Shown here: piece by piece, positions 11,201-22,805 of the stretch
Numbering within the stretch: the first letter of the stretch is position 1
Layout: the number at the start of each line of letters is the position of its first letter
Source of the DNA: Helianthus annuus
Lineage: Eukaryota; Streptophyta; Magnoliopsida; Asterales; Asteraceae
Reading direction: 5' to 3'
DNA: 64,000 nucleotides
NCBI RefSeq assembly: GCF_002127325.2
Contig: NC_035435.2
Span: 7,847,800 to 7,911,799, forward strand
Notes under the pieces: model-generated
Told to the model about the DNA's origin: nothing
The model's input: only the letters and a program-made list of their open reading frames with translations
Databases searched by the model: none
Translations under genes and position numbers: made by a program

Positions 11201-12542
11201 ACAAAATAAACTACTGCAGATGCAGGCCACGCGGCCCGCGTAAGAGCGGCCCAAGGCCAATGCGGCACGCCTGAAAGAACAGATCAACAACATACTTTTA
11301 AAACATGCAGTTTTAGTCCCTGATCTTGATAAATGTCATTTCTGACTTATTTGAGGCCCATTAACCTCAATTCAAGGCTTCACTATGATGCCTAAACATA
11401 GGGGACATGAGATATGCTCAAAAACATGTCGGATGTCGGCTCGTTTGGTCGTACGGTCACGTTGTTCGGCTAATTACGACGAAACACGAACGGACGCGAA
11501 AAACGATCCAAATTACGCGACGAATGGAATTTTATCAAGCCAAACACTAAAATAAAATATTTTAGAGCTTACATAAATTTTTGGATGCCCGGATGTATTC
11601 AGAATGTAAGATATGCGTGGAAATGCAAACTTATGCACTTTTTGACGCTCTTAGTCCCTGTTGATCAAATAAGTTTATTTTTGCACACCAAACACCTCTA
11701 AGCCTATTTCTAAGCTATGTAAAGGATATTTAGGGCATGTTTAACTTATGATCATATTCCGGAAGGTTCGATACCATACGAATCGGTATATTTTTGCAGT
11801 TTGACGCAATTAGTCCTTTAATCGCACAAAGTAGCGCGAAATGTCATTTAATTATATCCAAGCCTTCCATGGCCCATAATGGGTATTCCCAAGCATGTGT
11901 TTAATTATTACTACACTCCCGTTTGCTTAAATGGTCACCAAAAGGCGTAGATTCAAAAGTTGACGCTTTTGGTCCCTCTAATGCGCAAACTTGCGCATAT
12001 CATCATTTAATAGCATCGAAGCCTTATCTAGTCCAGGTTAGGCATTCTTGAGAGTATTATAATACATCACGATACTTCGGGTTCGTGAAAAGATCATTCA
12101 GAGGTATAATTAAACATGTTGACGCTTTTAACCCCTCTAACTTACAAACTTGCGCGTAACTTCACTTATTGGCATAAAAGCCTTGCATAGCCAATATTAG
12201 GCATTCCCGAGAATATGATAAAACATAATGATGCTCTCGGTTTGTCAAAAGGTCACTCCGAGGTAAGAATTAACATGTTGACACTTTTAACCCTTCGACT
12301 CGCAAACTTTCACATAATTACGCAAACGGCTCCTCTCGTCCAACAAGTGGCTCATTTGAGAATACGGACACCGTATAAGGTCACTCAGAGGCCTAGTTTA
12401 GGCATGTTGACACTTTCAATCCTTTTTAAAATCAAGGTTTTCGATTTTGACGAAAATAGTCCCTCACAGTCAATGTTTGACTTTATTAGGGTTCATTACA
12501 CGTGTCAACACATCATTGGACATGATTTTATGAGGTGTAACA
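8232..12542 (-). repeat. 5' LTR of element B (4311 bp)
   Basis: Plus-strand ends are TGTCACACCCC (8232) and GGTGTAACA (12542). The minus-strand TATA box (TATAAATAG) is at 11046-11038. Upstream of it is a GC-rich palindrome, ACGCGG-C-CCGCGT at 11229-11241. The segment 11641-12540 consists of about six imperfect repeats of 130-170 bp, each opening with TTGACGCTTTTAGTCCCT-like sequence (starts near 11641, 11810, 11960, 12118, 12278, 12406). The same repeat type occurs in the solo LTR near 46985-47300. No gene is present. Confidence 0.8.
11641..12540 (-). repeat. Six ~150 bp repeats in LTR B
   Basis: Successive units begin with TTGAC(G/A)CTTTT followed by a TCCCT-like block, then a region around CGCAAACTTGCGC, and end near GGTCACTC(A/C)GAGG. 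Unit length varies from about 128 to 169 bp. They occupy the first 900 bp of the LTR on its own strand, i.e. the upstream U3 part. Confidence 0.6.
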
Positions 12543-12744
12543 AGTCTGACATGCCACGTTTATTCCCTTTCTTGTATTTATATTAGATTTGGCTGCGTTT
12601 TTGCTTCTTTTGTTCATTTGAGCTCATTTAATCGTGAAAATACAAAAGGAAGACAGAAGCACACTTTTTCCAACATTAGTACTAAAAAGGGTAAGTTTTA
12701 TGCCTCATTTGATGTAATTTATATGTTGCATTTTACACACATCA
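12543..12744 (-). repeat. 3' LTR of Athila-1, first ~200 bp only
   Basis: The sequence matches 18760-18959 of the 5' LTR with about a dozen differences by eye, and ends at the same CACACATCA terminus. It is broken at 12542 by insertion of element B; the remaining LTR should lie to the left of the window. Confidence 0.85.
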
Positions 12745-12784
12745 AATACCCCCACACTTGAATCTTTGCTTGTCCTCAAGCAAA
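12745..12784 (-). promoter_or_regulatory. Terminal polypurine tract and hairpin of Athila-1
   Basis: The minus strand reads AAGTGTGGGGGTATT directly before the LTR start TGATGTG. Just upstream is an 8 bp stem, TTTGCTTG/CAAGCAAA (12765-12784), with the tetraloop AGGA. The central tract near 14000 has the same design with another stem. Confidence 0.75.
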
Positions 12785-14559
12785 ACTCTTTATAATGTGG
12801 CTTACACTCCCAAATGGAATGGGTAGAAGAGAAGGTTTTTGGGCTTACCATAGAGTGTCGGGATTCCAAGATTTTTATTAGGTTTTATTTTTATTTTAAT
12901 TACAATCTTATTCATCATGATTTATTTAGAACATTACATAAAATAAATTACTTATTTGGGCATAACATGCCTTTTTAAAATTCCATTTATATACAAGTTC
13001 ACATACCTCACGGGGGATCACTCAACACTCTGCCGAAGATGTATTTTTGTGACACACTCGAGAGCGGTATGGAACTTACTTCTACCATATGCTTGCCAAG
13101 CAATCCATCCTCCTCCTTTTAACTATACACCTTTGTAAATATCAAGAGGACTTTTGGGGAATGGGTTAGGCTTGGGTTAAAGGTAGGTGGTTGGGTTAGT
13201 GAAAGGCGTAAAAAGCATCGGTTTTCGTAAGACTTTTTGATTTTTATGACTTTTTATTCTAATGAAGCAATTTTTCAAACAAAGTTCTTTTTGATAAACT
13301 TGTTCGTTTATTTCTTTTGGCTTCATCATCATTCATTTTTTAAGGAATGTCACATGAAAAACCGAGCTATTTACTAAAATAAAGGGTTTAAAATAAAAAA
13401 GGGTCTTGGTGGGTAAAAAGGGTGTTTGTTTTGGGTTAAGAAATGAAAAAGTTTAGGCTCAAAGGGGTTAACTAGGGGGATTTTGGGTAGGGGGTGAAAA
13501 AAGAAAAAAATAATGGTGTTGAAATAAAAAGGGTTAGTCCTAATGCCTCCATCATTTACTTACTTGGGTTTAAGTTGGTAAGGACCGGGAATGTATCGTC
13601 ATGGCAAGTTCTAGAGTCGTAAGAACCAAGCGGCTATTCACACAAGAAACGAAAAATTAGCAGTTAGTTTAAAGGTGTGTATTTGTATACTCAATAAAGG
13701 CTCAAAACTCACTTCTTGTGGGAATGGGTTTTTATGTGATCAAGTATATATAATCAAATTTTAACTAGATTTGTCATGTCGTTTCATAATTTTCTTATGT
13801 TGGTTCTTTTTATCACGACGCGATCGGTTGTAAATTTGTAAAAATATAACCTTTTTAGAATTTGAAATTCCCAAATTAAAGCAAGACAAGTAAAAAAAAT
13901 GAAAAGATTTTGAAAAAAATTGGGGTGTTTAGCGGTTCCAATAGAGTTTTGTGTAAGGCTTGTAATTAAGACTTGCAAAATTCAAGGTTTTAGCATCCCC
14001 CCACACTTCAATTACACATTGTCCTCAATGTGTCCCAAAAATAAGTTTTTAGGTTGATTGAATGTGTAAAAGTGTGTTTAAAAACAAATTTTTATGTTAC
14101 TGGGCATCTGGACACGGGCCCGTGGTGTCCGGGCATGGCCCCGTGTTCAGATTGCCAATAACAGAAATCTTTAAAAAGAAACAGAAGCCTGGGCACGGGG
14201 GCGTGTTCAGCGGACACTCCCCGTGTCCACTTACCTGAACTGAGCGATTTTCTGCTGATGGTTCAGCACGGGGTCGTGTTGGCTGGATACGGCCCGTGCC
14301 GAACTTGCTGTAATGAAGAAAATTTTTTGGGAGGCTCTGTTTTTATGCATGGGGTGCTGGTTTAAGTTTCCCTTGGTACCCTTCACCATCCGTGAGTGTG
14401 TTTTATTCCTGAAAATTAAAACTAAACTAGAAAACATAAAAAAATTAACCTAAACTAAACTAAGGATAGTTCCGCGGAATGCCTCCGTGGTGCACCACGT
14501 TTATAAGGGTCCTTGGCTAGACCCAAAGCCAGTTATATGTTACCCAAGTAGGATGTTGT
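12785..14559 (-). other. Non-coding tail of Athila-1
   Basis: About 1.8 kb without a credible gene. It includes a second purine tract (13993-14008, minus strand AAGTGTGGGGGGATGC) with an adjacent hairpin, ACACATTG-AGGA-CAATGTGT (14033-14014), and CACGG/CCGTG palindrome words at 14108-14300. From about 13690 to 14430 it aligns with 63240-64000 of Athila-2 in the other orientation, which identifies it as a family-specific tail. In autonomous relatives this interval can carry an env-like ORF; none is seen here. Confidence 0.65.
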
Positions 14560-15642
14560 TCATCCCATGTTGCACCGTCGGAGAGCATCATCCAAACTTG
14601 AGTCTATGACCTTCATGTAATTGACCGGGTCATCGTCCTCTACTCTCTTTCCAACTCTGAACTTCATTTCCTTGTCCCCAACCCTTAATGTTAGTGTTCC
14701 ACCATTCATGTCTACCACTGCGTGGGTCGTAGCTAGGAATGGCCTCCCTAAGATGAGTGGTACTTCGGTATCTTCCTCCATATCTAGTATGACAAAGTCG
14801 GCTGGGAAGACAAATTCGCCGACTTTGACCAATAGATTTTCAGCGACACCTTATAGATATTTGACGGACCTATCGGCGAGTTGTATGTTCATTTTTGTAG
14901 GGCTTGTTTTCCCTAGGCCGAGTCAGTCGAACATTGATGCGGGCATGAGGTTGATGCTAGCCCCGAGGTCGGCTAGTGTATTGCGAATGGGAGATTCCCC
15001 AATCAAACAAGGGATTGTGAAGCTTCCAGGGTCAATCTTCTTTTGCGGAAGTTTGTTGAGTAGCAAGGCGGAGCATTCTTCGCTTAAATTAACTAATTGC
15101 AATGATTCAATTTTCCTTTTGTGAGTGAGGAAGTCCCTCATAAATTTTGAATATTTAGGCATTTGGGTTAGGACTTCAATAAATGGAATATTAACACGCA
15201 ATTTTTTTAGCAAATTTTCGAACTTTGTGAATTGCTCATTGGTCTTTTGGCGAATTAACCGACCTGGGTACGAAACCAGAGGATTCTTGGCGGGCTCTTG
15301 ATTTGGTGGAGGAACCATCTCTTGTTGGGGCATTGGTGGAGTTGTGGTTTGGCTAGATCGGCTCTTTTCAGTTGGAGGTAATGGAGCCTTCTCGGGACCC
15401 ACGATACGGTTTCTCAATGTGATGAGATGTACTTGAGCCTTTGGGTTGGTTTCGGTATTACTTGGTAACGTGCCTTGTGGTCTCTCGGAGATATTTTGAG
15501 CTAGTTGATTTAATTGTTTTTCAATGTTTTTCAATGTTTTGAATACTGGCTTGCTGATTTCTAAAATTCGATTCCAGTTGTTGAAATCGATCCGAGTTTT
15601 TCTTTTCAGTGTCGGAGATGAGGCGAGATACGGTATCTTCAA
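14560..15642 (-). pseudogene. Athila-1 protease region (broken)
   Basis: The frame from 15642 to 14923 carries a Lys/Pro-rich linker, then a retropepsin-like segment with the motif DLGASINLMP, the usual Athila form of the aspartic protease active site, so the catalytic Asp is present. After an in-frame TGA at 14923-14925 and a further stop just upstream of 14832 the same frame continues to 14560 with ILGRPFLATTHAVVD, the second conserved protease block, and ends in a stop. Nothing resembling RT follows. The upstream gag is in another frame. It would have cleaved the Gag polyprotein. Stops and frameshifts show it is no longer functional. Confidence 0.75.
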
Positions 15643-16804
15643 AGCCTTTCTCGTCCCCCTTGTTGTTGAGAGAAATTTTGTGACTTGTTTCTTGGTTTTT
15701 GAAAGTTTGTTCGTTGGGTTAGATTTTGTTGGTTACTACTATTGTCGGGTTCTCTCCAACCAAGGTTAGGGTGGTTACGCCATCCTTGGTTGCAGGTACC
15801 CGTTGGAGGACCCGACGGCCTAGGTCTATTATCAATGTAGTTTACCGATTCTGTTTGATTATCCATTTCTTTCATACAACTCCAATTTTCATGTGGCCCA
15901 CCCCACCCCTCGCAAGCCATAACCGAAGCCGTTTTTGCCATTTCTAACCTTTTGATTTTTGAAGAAAGGGCTTCGATTTGGGCTTGCAAGGAAGTGCTCT
16001 CATCAACCTTACGGGCGCCCGGGGCAATAGATTTCGTGCCTCGGGGAGTGTGCCATTGAAAATTGGTTTGAGCAATTTCCTCATTTGATTATAAATTTCA
16101 TTTGGGCGGCGATTACCTAAAAGTCCCCCGGAGCTAGAGTCGAGTGTTTGTCTTGTGTGTGGCAACAACCCATTATAGAAAGTGGATACTTTTTGCCATA
16201 CCGCAAGACCGTGATGAGGACACTTTCTTAGTAGCTCCTTCAGCCTTTCCCAAGTTTCATATAAGGATTCCCCGTCCTCTTGTGAATATGTGTTAATTTC
16301 AGTCATTAATTTAGTTGTTTTAGCAGGAGGGAAATACTTATATAGAAACTTTTGGGCTAGTTCATCCCAGGTGTTTACCGAGCTAACTGGGAGGGTATTT
16401 AGCCAAGCCTTAGCTCGGTTCTTTAGTGAAAATGGAAACATTCGAAGGCGGATGGCATCATTTGATGCTCCATTGATCCGAAAAGTATCCCATATTTCCA
16501 AGAAGTTAGTAATATGTAAATGGGGATCTTCGTCCACAAGCCCATGGAAAGTTGCGGAGTTTTGAAGCATTTGTATCAAATGCGGCCGAAGTTCGAAGTT
16601 GTTGGCTTCGACATTCGGTGCATTGATAGCGGCGCCATGATTACCTACGGTGGGACGTAGGTAATCCATGAGGGTACGTTGGTCCGCCATTGGAAGTGGG
16701 TCCCCCGAAACTTTCTCTTGGTTTTTAGCTTTAAGTCTTTTTCTTATAAAGCGTTCGGGTTCGTCTAGAGGTTCTTTTATGTCTCTACTAGAACTGGAGC
16801 TCAT
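15639..16804 (-). pseudogene. Athila-1 gag (broken)
   Basis: The structural Gag of the element. From the ATG at 16804-16802 the first frame (to 15944) contains the retrotransposon gag domain: LIQMLQNSATFHGLVDEDPH, FPFSLKNRAKAWLNTLP, WDELAQKFLYKYFPP and ETWERLKELLRKCPHHG are clear family blocks. The frame then shifts; 15989-15639 carries a coiled-coil start (ALSSKIKRLE) and an Asn/Gln-rich stretch. A second shift leads into the protease region. Just upstream of the ATG, TTTTTATTGCAG at 16851-16862 on the minus strand looks like a splice acceptor, so gag may be translated from a spliced leader. Annotated as decayed because of the two frameshifts. Confidence 0.75.
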
Positions 16805-16879
16805 ACACTGCGTGGAAAGTTCAGATGTGGAGCCTGGGTTCCAAGTCCTGCAATAAAAACAAAAAAGAATGTTGGTCAG

Positions 16880-17095
16880 AAGTTTCACCACGGCCCCGTG
16901 CTCAGATGAACACGGCCCGTGGTCGGAGATACAGTGATTGTTTTCTGGATCCCTGTTACTGGGGAGCTCGACACGGCCTCGTGTTGCACCGACACGGCCC
17001 CGTGCTCAACTCTCTGTAACTCGGAAAATAAAAACTGCCTGTAACAATGCTGGGCACGGCCCGTGTCCGACCAGGCACGGCCCGTGGTAAGCTCT
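16880..17095. repeat. CACGGCC/GGCCGTG palindrome words in Athila-1 leader
   Basis: Words such as CACGGCCCCGTG and CACGGCCCGTG recur at least six times between primer site and gag. The same word family is found in the LTR (18418-18715), in the tail (14108-14300) and throughout Athila-2. Confidence 0.7.
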
Positions 17096-17191
17096 GCAGA
17101 AACTGCAAATTTATAAAAATCCTAAAAAAACAAAAAAAATAAGAAAAAAACGATTAGGCCGTTGATTCCTAACTTTCTTAAAATCCTTGTG

Positions 17192-17209
17192 TCCCCGGCA
17201 ACAGCGCCA
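17192..17209 (-). other. Primer-binding site of Athila-1
   Basis: The minus strand reads TGGCGCTGTTGCCGGGGA, the typical Athila/Tat primer site attributed to aspartate tRNA, with one mismatch to the Athila-2 copy (TGGCGCCGTTGCCGGGGA). It lies six bases inside the LTR. Confidence 0.85.
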
Positions 17210-17215
17210 AAAACT

Positions 17216-18959
17216 TGATGCATGTCGTGTGTTATAGGTTTTTATGTATATTTTTAGCCTTTTTTACACTTTAGTCAAGTTTTAAATTTATAAAACACGA
17301 TATTTTACTAACACCAAACACAATATGGGCAAGTGCACCCATCGTGAGCGTAGTATAGTGTTGGTAAGATACCGAGGTCATCCAAGGATACAAGAACTTT
17401 TAATACCGGTTTATCCTCAACGTCTAATCAAATCAAAATTTTAGAAAAAAGGTTTTAAACTAGAAAATAAAAACTAAAAATGCTGAAAAATAAAAAGAAA
17501 AACAGATAGACAAGATGAATCACTTGGATCCGACTCGCCTTTAGTATAACCTTTGATTATTTCCGCACTTTTGCACTTTTTAAGAGATTATCTTAGTTAC
17601 AGTAGTAGGCCCCTCTTTTGAAGGTGACGTTACCCTCAACCCAGTAGTTTGAGTCAGCAAGGATACAATCCTAAAGGGTTGGATTATTGAAAGATAATTA
17701 ATTAAGTTATTAATGCGTAATGTGGTAGGCCCCTCTTTTGAAGGTGACGTTACCCTCGGCTAAGTAGTTTCAGTCAGCAGCGATACAATCCTAACTATCC
17801 GGGTTAATGTTTTAATAGTAGTTTACATATGAGGGGGTCAAGGAGTTTGGACCCCCGCCATCCAATACCAATGGGTATTGAAGGAGGTCCTACTAAACTT
17901 GACCCAGGTCATTGCAGGATCTATACACTGAACAAGGCAAGACTCTTACCAAACCATTCCCTTAACCCCCGACCAGGTAGCCAACATATCTCCATATAGA
18001 CCGTGGAGATATGAATGGTGAAAATCTTTTATTTTATATAGACAGTAAAATAATGCCAAGACACCACAGATAAATGATAAGGAAGATTCACCTTCAACAT
18101 AAAAAACTAGTTATTAAAGTCATTAATACATAACCAAATAAAAAGTGCGAAAAGATTAAAAATAAAAAGTATTATACTAAATGCTTGTCTTCACCAAGTG
18201 ATGTAAGAGACTTAGGCAAACATGGCCTTTGATTGTCAAGAACTCTTACGATCAATCTTGGATCCCGAGACTACTCACACACTCTATGATGGATGATGGT
18301 GGTGGATGTGGTTTGTGATGGTGGTGGTGGGTGAGTGAGGTGTGAGAGAGGTGGTTTGCCAAGGGATGGTTTGCAAGTGAGCCAAGCACCCCTATTTATA
18401 GCCTGCACAGAAGCCCAGACACGGCCCTGTGTCCATTGGGCATGACCCCATGTCCACCCATCTTCTCTTTCTTCATTAATTGCAGTTTGTCTGCATTAGT
18501 TGACCACGCCCCCGTGTCCGCTGGGCACGACCCCGTGTGCAGAAGCGTATCTGTACTTTCAAGATTTGCCTAGATTCTGCGAATCTTAGAGTTGACCACG
18601 GCCCCGTGTCTGCTGGACACGCCCCCATGGTGGGTGATAGAAGCTTCTACAACTTTGTATTTTCTGTACACACTTGGGCACGCCCCCGTGCTCATTGAGC
18701 ACGGGGCGTGTTCAGCCTTCTGTTCTCTTGTTTTTGTTTGGGAGGATGTTGTCGAGGGGTCGGGCATGCCATGTTTATTCCTTTTCTTGTATTTTTGTTA
18801 GATTTGGCTGCCTTTTTGCTTCTTTTGTTCATTTGAGCTCATTTGATCCTGAAAATACAAAAGGAAGACAAAAGCACACTTTTTCCAACATTAGTACTAA
18901 AAAGGGTTAGTTTTATGCCTCATTTGATGTAATTTATATGTTGCATTTTACACACATCA
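17216..18959 (-). repeat. 5' LTR of Athila-1 (1744 bp)
   Basis: Plus-strand ends are TGATGCATG (17216) and CACACATCA (18959). The minus-strand TATA box (TATAAATAG) is at 18400-18392, with degenerate CACGG...CCGTG words at 18418-18715 upstream of it. The segment near 18170-18400 matches the region after the TATA box of the Athila-2 LTR. No gene is present. Confidence 0.85.
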
Positions 18960-21900
18960 GAAAGAGAAAAAGAAAGGAAAAAGAAGGATAAAACAAAGAA
19001 AGACGAAAAGAAGGAAGAAACAAAGGAACATAATGAGGAACAAGATGAAGAAGAAGAACAATATAAAGAAGAAGAACAAGATGGGGACAAAAAATGTGGG
19101 ACATACGCTAAGTGAACCAGTTGTAGTTGTATGAAGGGCATGCAATTACACCAAGCAGGATAGTCGAAAGAATAATATTTAATCAAGATGAAGACGGAAT
19201 ATTCTTCAAATACGACTTTTTGGCGTTATTCATGAACACGATGGTGGAGATAAAGAAGGACGGGACATGCGAAACCGAGTTTCTCAAATGTTTGGGTGAA
19301 GATATCGTTGTGGAAGACGTGAATTGGTGCAAATATATCTGCGACATGATCAAAATAGGAAGGATGGGTGGCAACGAGATAATATATCAATATATTTTAA
19401 TGGGGCGCTCACAATTCCGGTGGTAAGTTAATTGTTAGGTTTGTAAATTCTATAAATTATTTGGTTTATTATATAACATAGTACCTTTTTATTTATTTTT
19501 TTTTTATCTTTTTGTATTATTATTATATTTTCAAAAAAAAAGTTTGTCACGTATGTTATAATGCACATGTGCAGATGATTTATGCGGACCGAACCGTATG
19601 TGGAGATATCAATTCGATCCGCACAATGAGTCCATTATCATTCTAGACAAAAGATATGTTGAGTAGGAGGCAAAAGGATGAGATAAAAAATGGTGGGTTT
19701 GGAAAAGGCATGTTACGGGAAGGGTATGTTGAGGATAAAGTTGCAAACGAGATGGATGAAATGGTGGAACATGGCAGAGAGAATGATGTAAGCGATATTG
19801 ACGAGAAGGGATACAAGAAGATGGCTAAAAATGATGATATATGTGATGGCGAAAATCAGTCCGTTTCATTCGAGCTATGTATTATTTATTCATTAGTATA
19901 CTAAATGTGTACACTAATGTTAATTTGTTAGAAAATGCACATGTGCATAATTAGGTGCATAATTGATGATAATAATATAACATTTATGTTAGTTATACAT
20001 AAATCAAATGTTAATGAGTAATTTTTGAAAAAAGATTGATGATGTTTGTATAATATGTGCATAATTTGTGATGATCAGATTAATGTTATGTATGAAAAAA
20101 TGCACATGTGCATATCTGGTTATAATAATTAATTATTTATGAAAAAACACACATGTGCATTAGTAGTAAAAAAAGGTGAATGCAAATGTTATGTAATAAA
20201 GAATAGTTAAAATAAAGTTAATGCACACATAAAAAAGAATTTATGCACATGTGCACAATGGTTTGGTGTTAGCGTTAAAGTTAATAATTATACTAGTTTA
20301 TGTAATGCACGTGTGCATAATGAATACAAATAATGCATAACATGTAATGAATATAAAAAATGATATTTCAATTATACATATTAGTTGTATTACATTTATA
20401 TGTGTTCATAATCAAGAACATATGGGTTCAATCCAACGATTAATGGACGATACATTGAGGACGAAAGCATTGCTAGTTAAAAAGTTGGATGAAGCTTGTT
20501 CAAAATATCCGAAAAATGAGAATGTCACAGAGTTTGTTAAACAGTATGATAAGGTGTTTAGAGGCGAACACAAAATGGCCAATTTGATAATTAGTACGGG
20601 TACGGTTGATGGTAATGAAAAGGACAAAGTGGATACTGTGATGGGTTGTGTGGAAGGATTAATGAAAAATGATAAAGATATAGAGTTAGCTAAATTTGTT
20701 GATAATACGTTTAAGATGGAAGGTGCGGGTAAGTTGGCAGATACGTTGCAGATGCAGATTAAGGTGTCGTTAAGGGACAAGTGAAGGGAAAATCACATGA
20801 TAAAAAAGAAGTTGATTACTCGATACCAAGTTTCATGCTGTTATCACAAAGTTCACAGAGCTCCCCAGATCCAGAAGTTGAATCAAGTATGCATGGGATT
20901 GTTATTGAAATGAATGAACCGTTGAATGGTGATGAAAAACTGATATGGCAGTATCTGTTGACAGTTATGGATGATAAACGTGGGTAAGTATAATTACGAA
21001 TGTTATAGTTTTTTACATGTTTTGTATTGACATTATGACAAACTGAACTACAAAATTATGTTACAGGAGAGAACGTAATAAAAAGAATGATAAAAAGAAT
21101 GATGATGAGGAGATAGACATCGAACAGGAGATGAAGGAGATAAATTTGACATTCAAGTAAGTTTTACATATGCATTATGACTATTATTACAAATACTATT
21201 ATTGTTGTTATTATTATTATGATTCCTGTTATTACTGTTGGTTGATGCACATGTGCATATACAGTTATGCATTATGACATATGGACACCATATATCACAT
21301 GAATTATATTATTATAAATATTGTTATAATGCATGTGATGTGTTTGATGCACATGTGCATAAAAAAAGAAAATTAATGAAATGTATGTGATGTATGCAGC
21401 AACTATATATTTGAAACTCAACATGGAATGTCAACCAAAGCATTTTTGATAAATACACTCGAAGAAGGAAAGTGGATTTCACAAAATGTAATAGATTGTT
21501 GAGCGGCACTGTTGAACTATATGGAGAAGAAAGAAAGTGCGTCAGGGAAAAGGAGGTTATGGTGCTATACAACCACAATCGTAAGTGTGTCATAATTTAT
21601 GATTAAAAACCAATTGTGAACAAATTAAGTATTATTTGTGTATGACATGTATTGATGTAATGTGTACAGCCGGAGTTTATGCTAAAAACGAAACAAATAG
21701 AAAAAAAGGGCGTTTGCAACAATAACATCGCATCTGAAAGAGGTGGTTGAGTGTGACAACGAACTGTTGAAGTTGAGAGATATCAACATTATAATCGTAC
21801 CCATGATTGAAAAAAAAAACATTTCTACCTGATTTGTTTTGATTTGGATAACGCAACGGTTGAAGTGGTCGATAATATGCATGATAGTCTCACGTTTTAC

Positions 21901-22332
21901 AAGATGACATCAGGAAAAGGAACGAATTTTAGATATTTAGGGTCGCCTTCTAAAGTGGTACATATGTATTTTATATTTAATGTTATATTTGTGAATAATT
22001 ATATAGATTTATGACAATGTATATATGCATTACAGAAACATTACATTGTTGGGTATTTGAAAGATGTCGGACATCTAACGGCATCACGCATGGTGAACGC
22101 AGATGTGACGAGAAAGAGGCTGGGATGAGAAACCGACTGAAAATTTTAACGACTGCGGTGTGTTCACGATGCGACACAGGGAAATGTATATAGGTAGTGA
22201 TGTTAGCCTTGAATGCAGTTTTAGTACCAATAAAGATATTGAGAAGATGCAGTTGAAAAATTTGAGGATGAAAATATCGACAAAGCTGCTGTTGTCAGAT
22301 GCAAACGTATATAAAGGAACCGTTATGGAGCT
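18960..22332 (+). pseudogene. MULE-1 Ulp1-like protease gene, main part (broken, multi-exon)
   Basis: Transposon-borne C48-family (Ulp1/SUMO protease-like) gene. The pieces in order are: a Lys/Glu-rich frame (18960-19115) cut by Athila-1; a block with FFKYDFLALFMNTMVEIKK and VNWCKYICDMIKI (19127-19422) ending in a GTAAGT donor; an exon from 19574 with DPHNESIIILDKRYVE; a helical block (20420-20784); a Ser-rich linker to 20985 (donor GTAAGT); and the catalytic part from about 21670. The catalytic triad is visible as His (21820-21822, HFYLICFD), Asp (21871-21873) and Cys (22155-22157, DCGVFTMRHREMYIG). Defects are a TAG at about 19662, an A10 run at 21810-21819 that shifts the frame, and a one-base loss near 22124. 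Copia-2 then splits the last exon. The residues suggest it once encoded an active peptidase. Confidence 0.75.
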
Positions 22333-22789
22333 TGTTAGAGCATATGAGATCGTTGGTACTTGTGCTGGATTAGTTTGATAGTAGTTTGTATGCATTTTGA
22401 ATGTTTAGGGGGTTGTTTTGTAATTATCTAGAAGTTGTAATCCTGACTTAGTGTAGTTAAGATTCCAGCAAATTTATAAATTTGCTGGCTAGTCAGGAAG
22501 CTAGTATATATACCCCAAGCATTGTAACACATTCAAGCTTTTGGCTCTTGGTGGAATCAAGTGTTGTTTACATTCATATTGTGCTTTGATCTGATTTCCA
22601 AGGTTGTTTATTGTTATATCTTTCTGTTTGGATTCAATACAACACTAGTTGTATTCATCAATCCATTAGCTTCACCTTCATCTTCATTCTTGATATTTCT
22701 TGACTATTCGTAGTTCAAACACTTAATCAATAGGTGTTTTGGACTAAAACAACCAACCACTGTGATCCGGATACGTTTTGGGATCTACA
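22333..22789 (+). repeat. 5' LTR of Copia-2
   Basis: TGTTAGAG...GATCTACA, 457 bp. A perfect 24 bp palindrome at 22465-22488 (half-site CCAGCAAATTTA) is followed 17 bases later by the TATA box TATATATA (22505-22512). Confidence 0.97.
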
Positions 22790-22792
22790 ATT

Positions 22793-22805
22793 TGGTATCA
22801 GAGCC
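22793..22805 (+). other. Primer-binding site of Copia-2 (initiator Met tRNA)
   Basis: TGGTATCAGAGCC, three bases after the LTR end, complementary to the 3' end of initiator methionine tRNA. Confidence 0.95.

Larger units (their letters stand above)
6153..12542 (-). mobile_element. Element B: non-coding long-LTR retrotransposon (minus strand)
   Basis: This comprises a 5' LTR (12542 to 8232), a primer site (8228 to 8216), and at least 2.08 kb of interior (8231 to 6153) without any long ORF. The interior is cut by element A at 6152. Large LTRs with a non-coding interior match the class called LARDs (large retrotransposon derivatives). The element sits inside the 3' LTR of Athila-1, whose sequence resumes at 12543. 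Confidence 0.65.
12543..18959 (-). mobile_element. Athila-1: Ty3/gypsy element with gag-protease only
   Basis: Minus-strand order: 5' LTR (18959-17216), Asp-tRNA-type primer site (17209-17192), gag and protease remnants (16804-14560), a long non-coding tail (14559-12761) and the beginning of the 3' LTR (12744-12543), cut by element B. No reverse transcriptase, RNase H or integrase lies between protease and tail, so it is non-autonomous. The 5' LTR ends inside a Lys/Glu-rich exon of MULE-1 with GAAAG (18960-18964) as the likely target duplication; its partner is left of the window. Confidence 0.8.

Noticed and set aside
12956..13138. Small ORFs in the Athila-1 tail
   Set aside because: A/T-rich chance frames; the aligned part of the tail in Athila-2 is non-coding.
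14621..15124. 167-codon plus-strand ORF
   Set aside because: It is antisense to the Athila-1 protease region, which has clear motifs.
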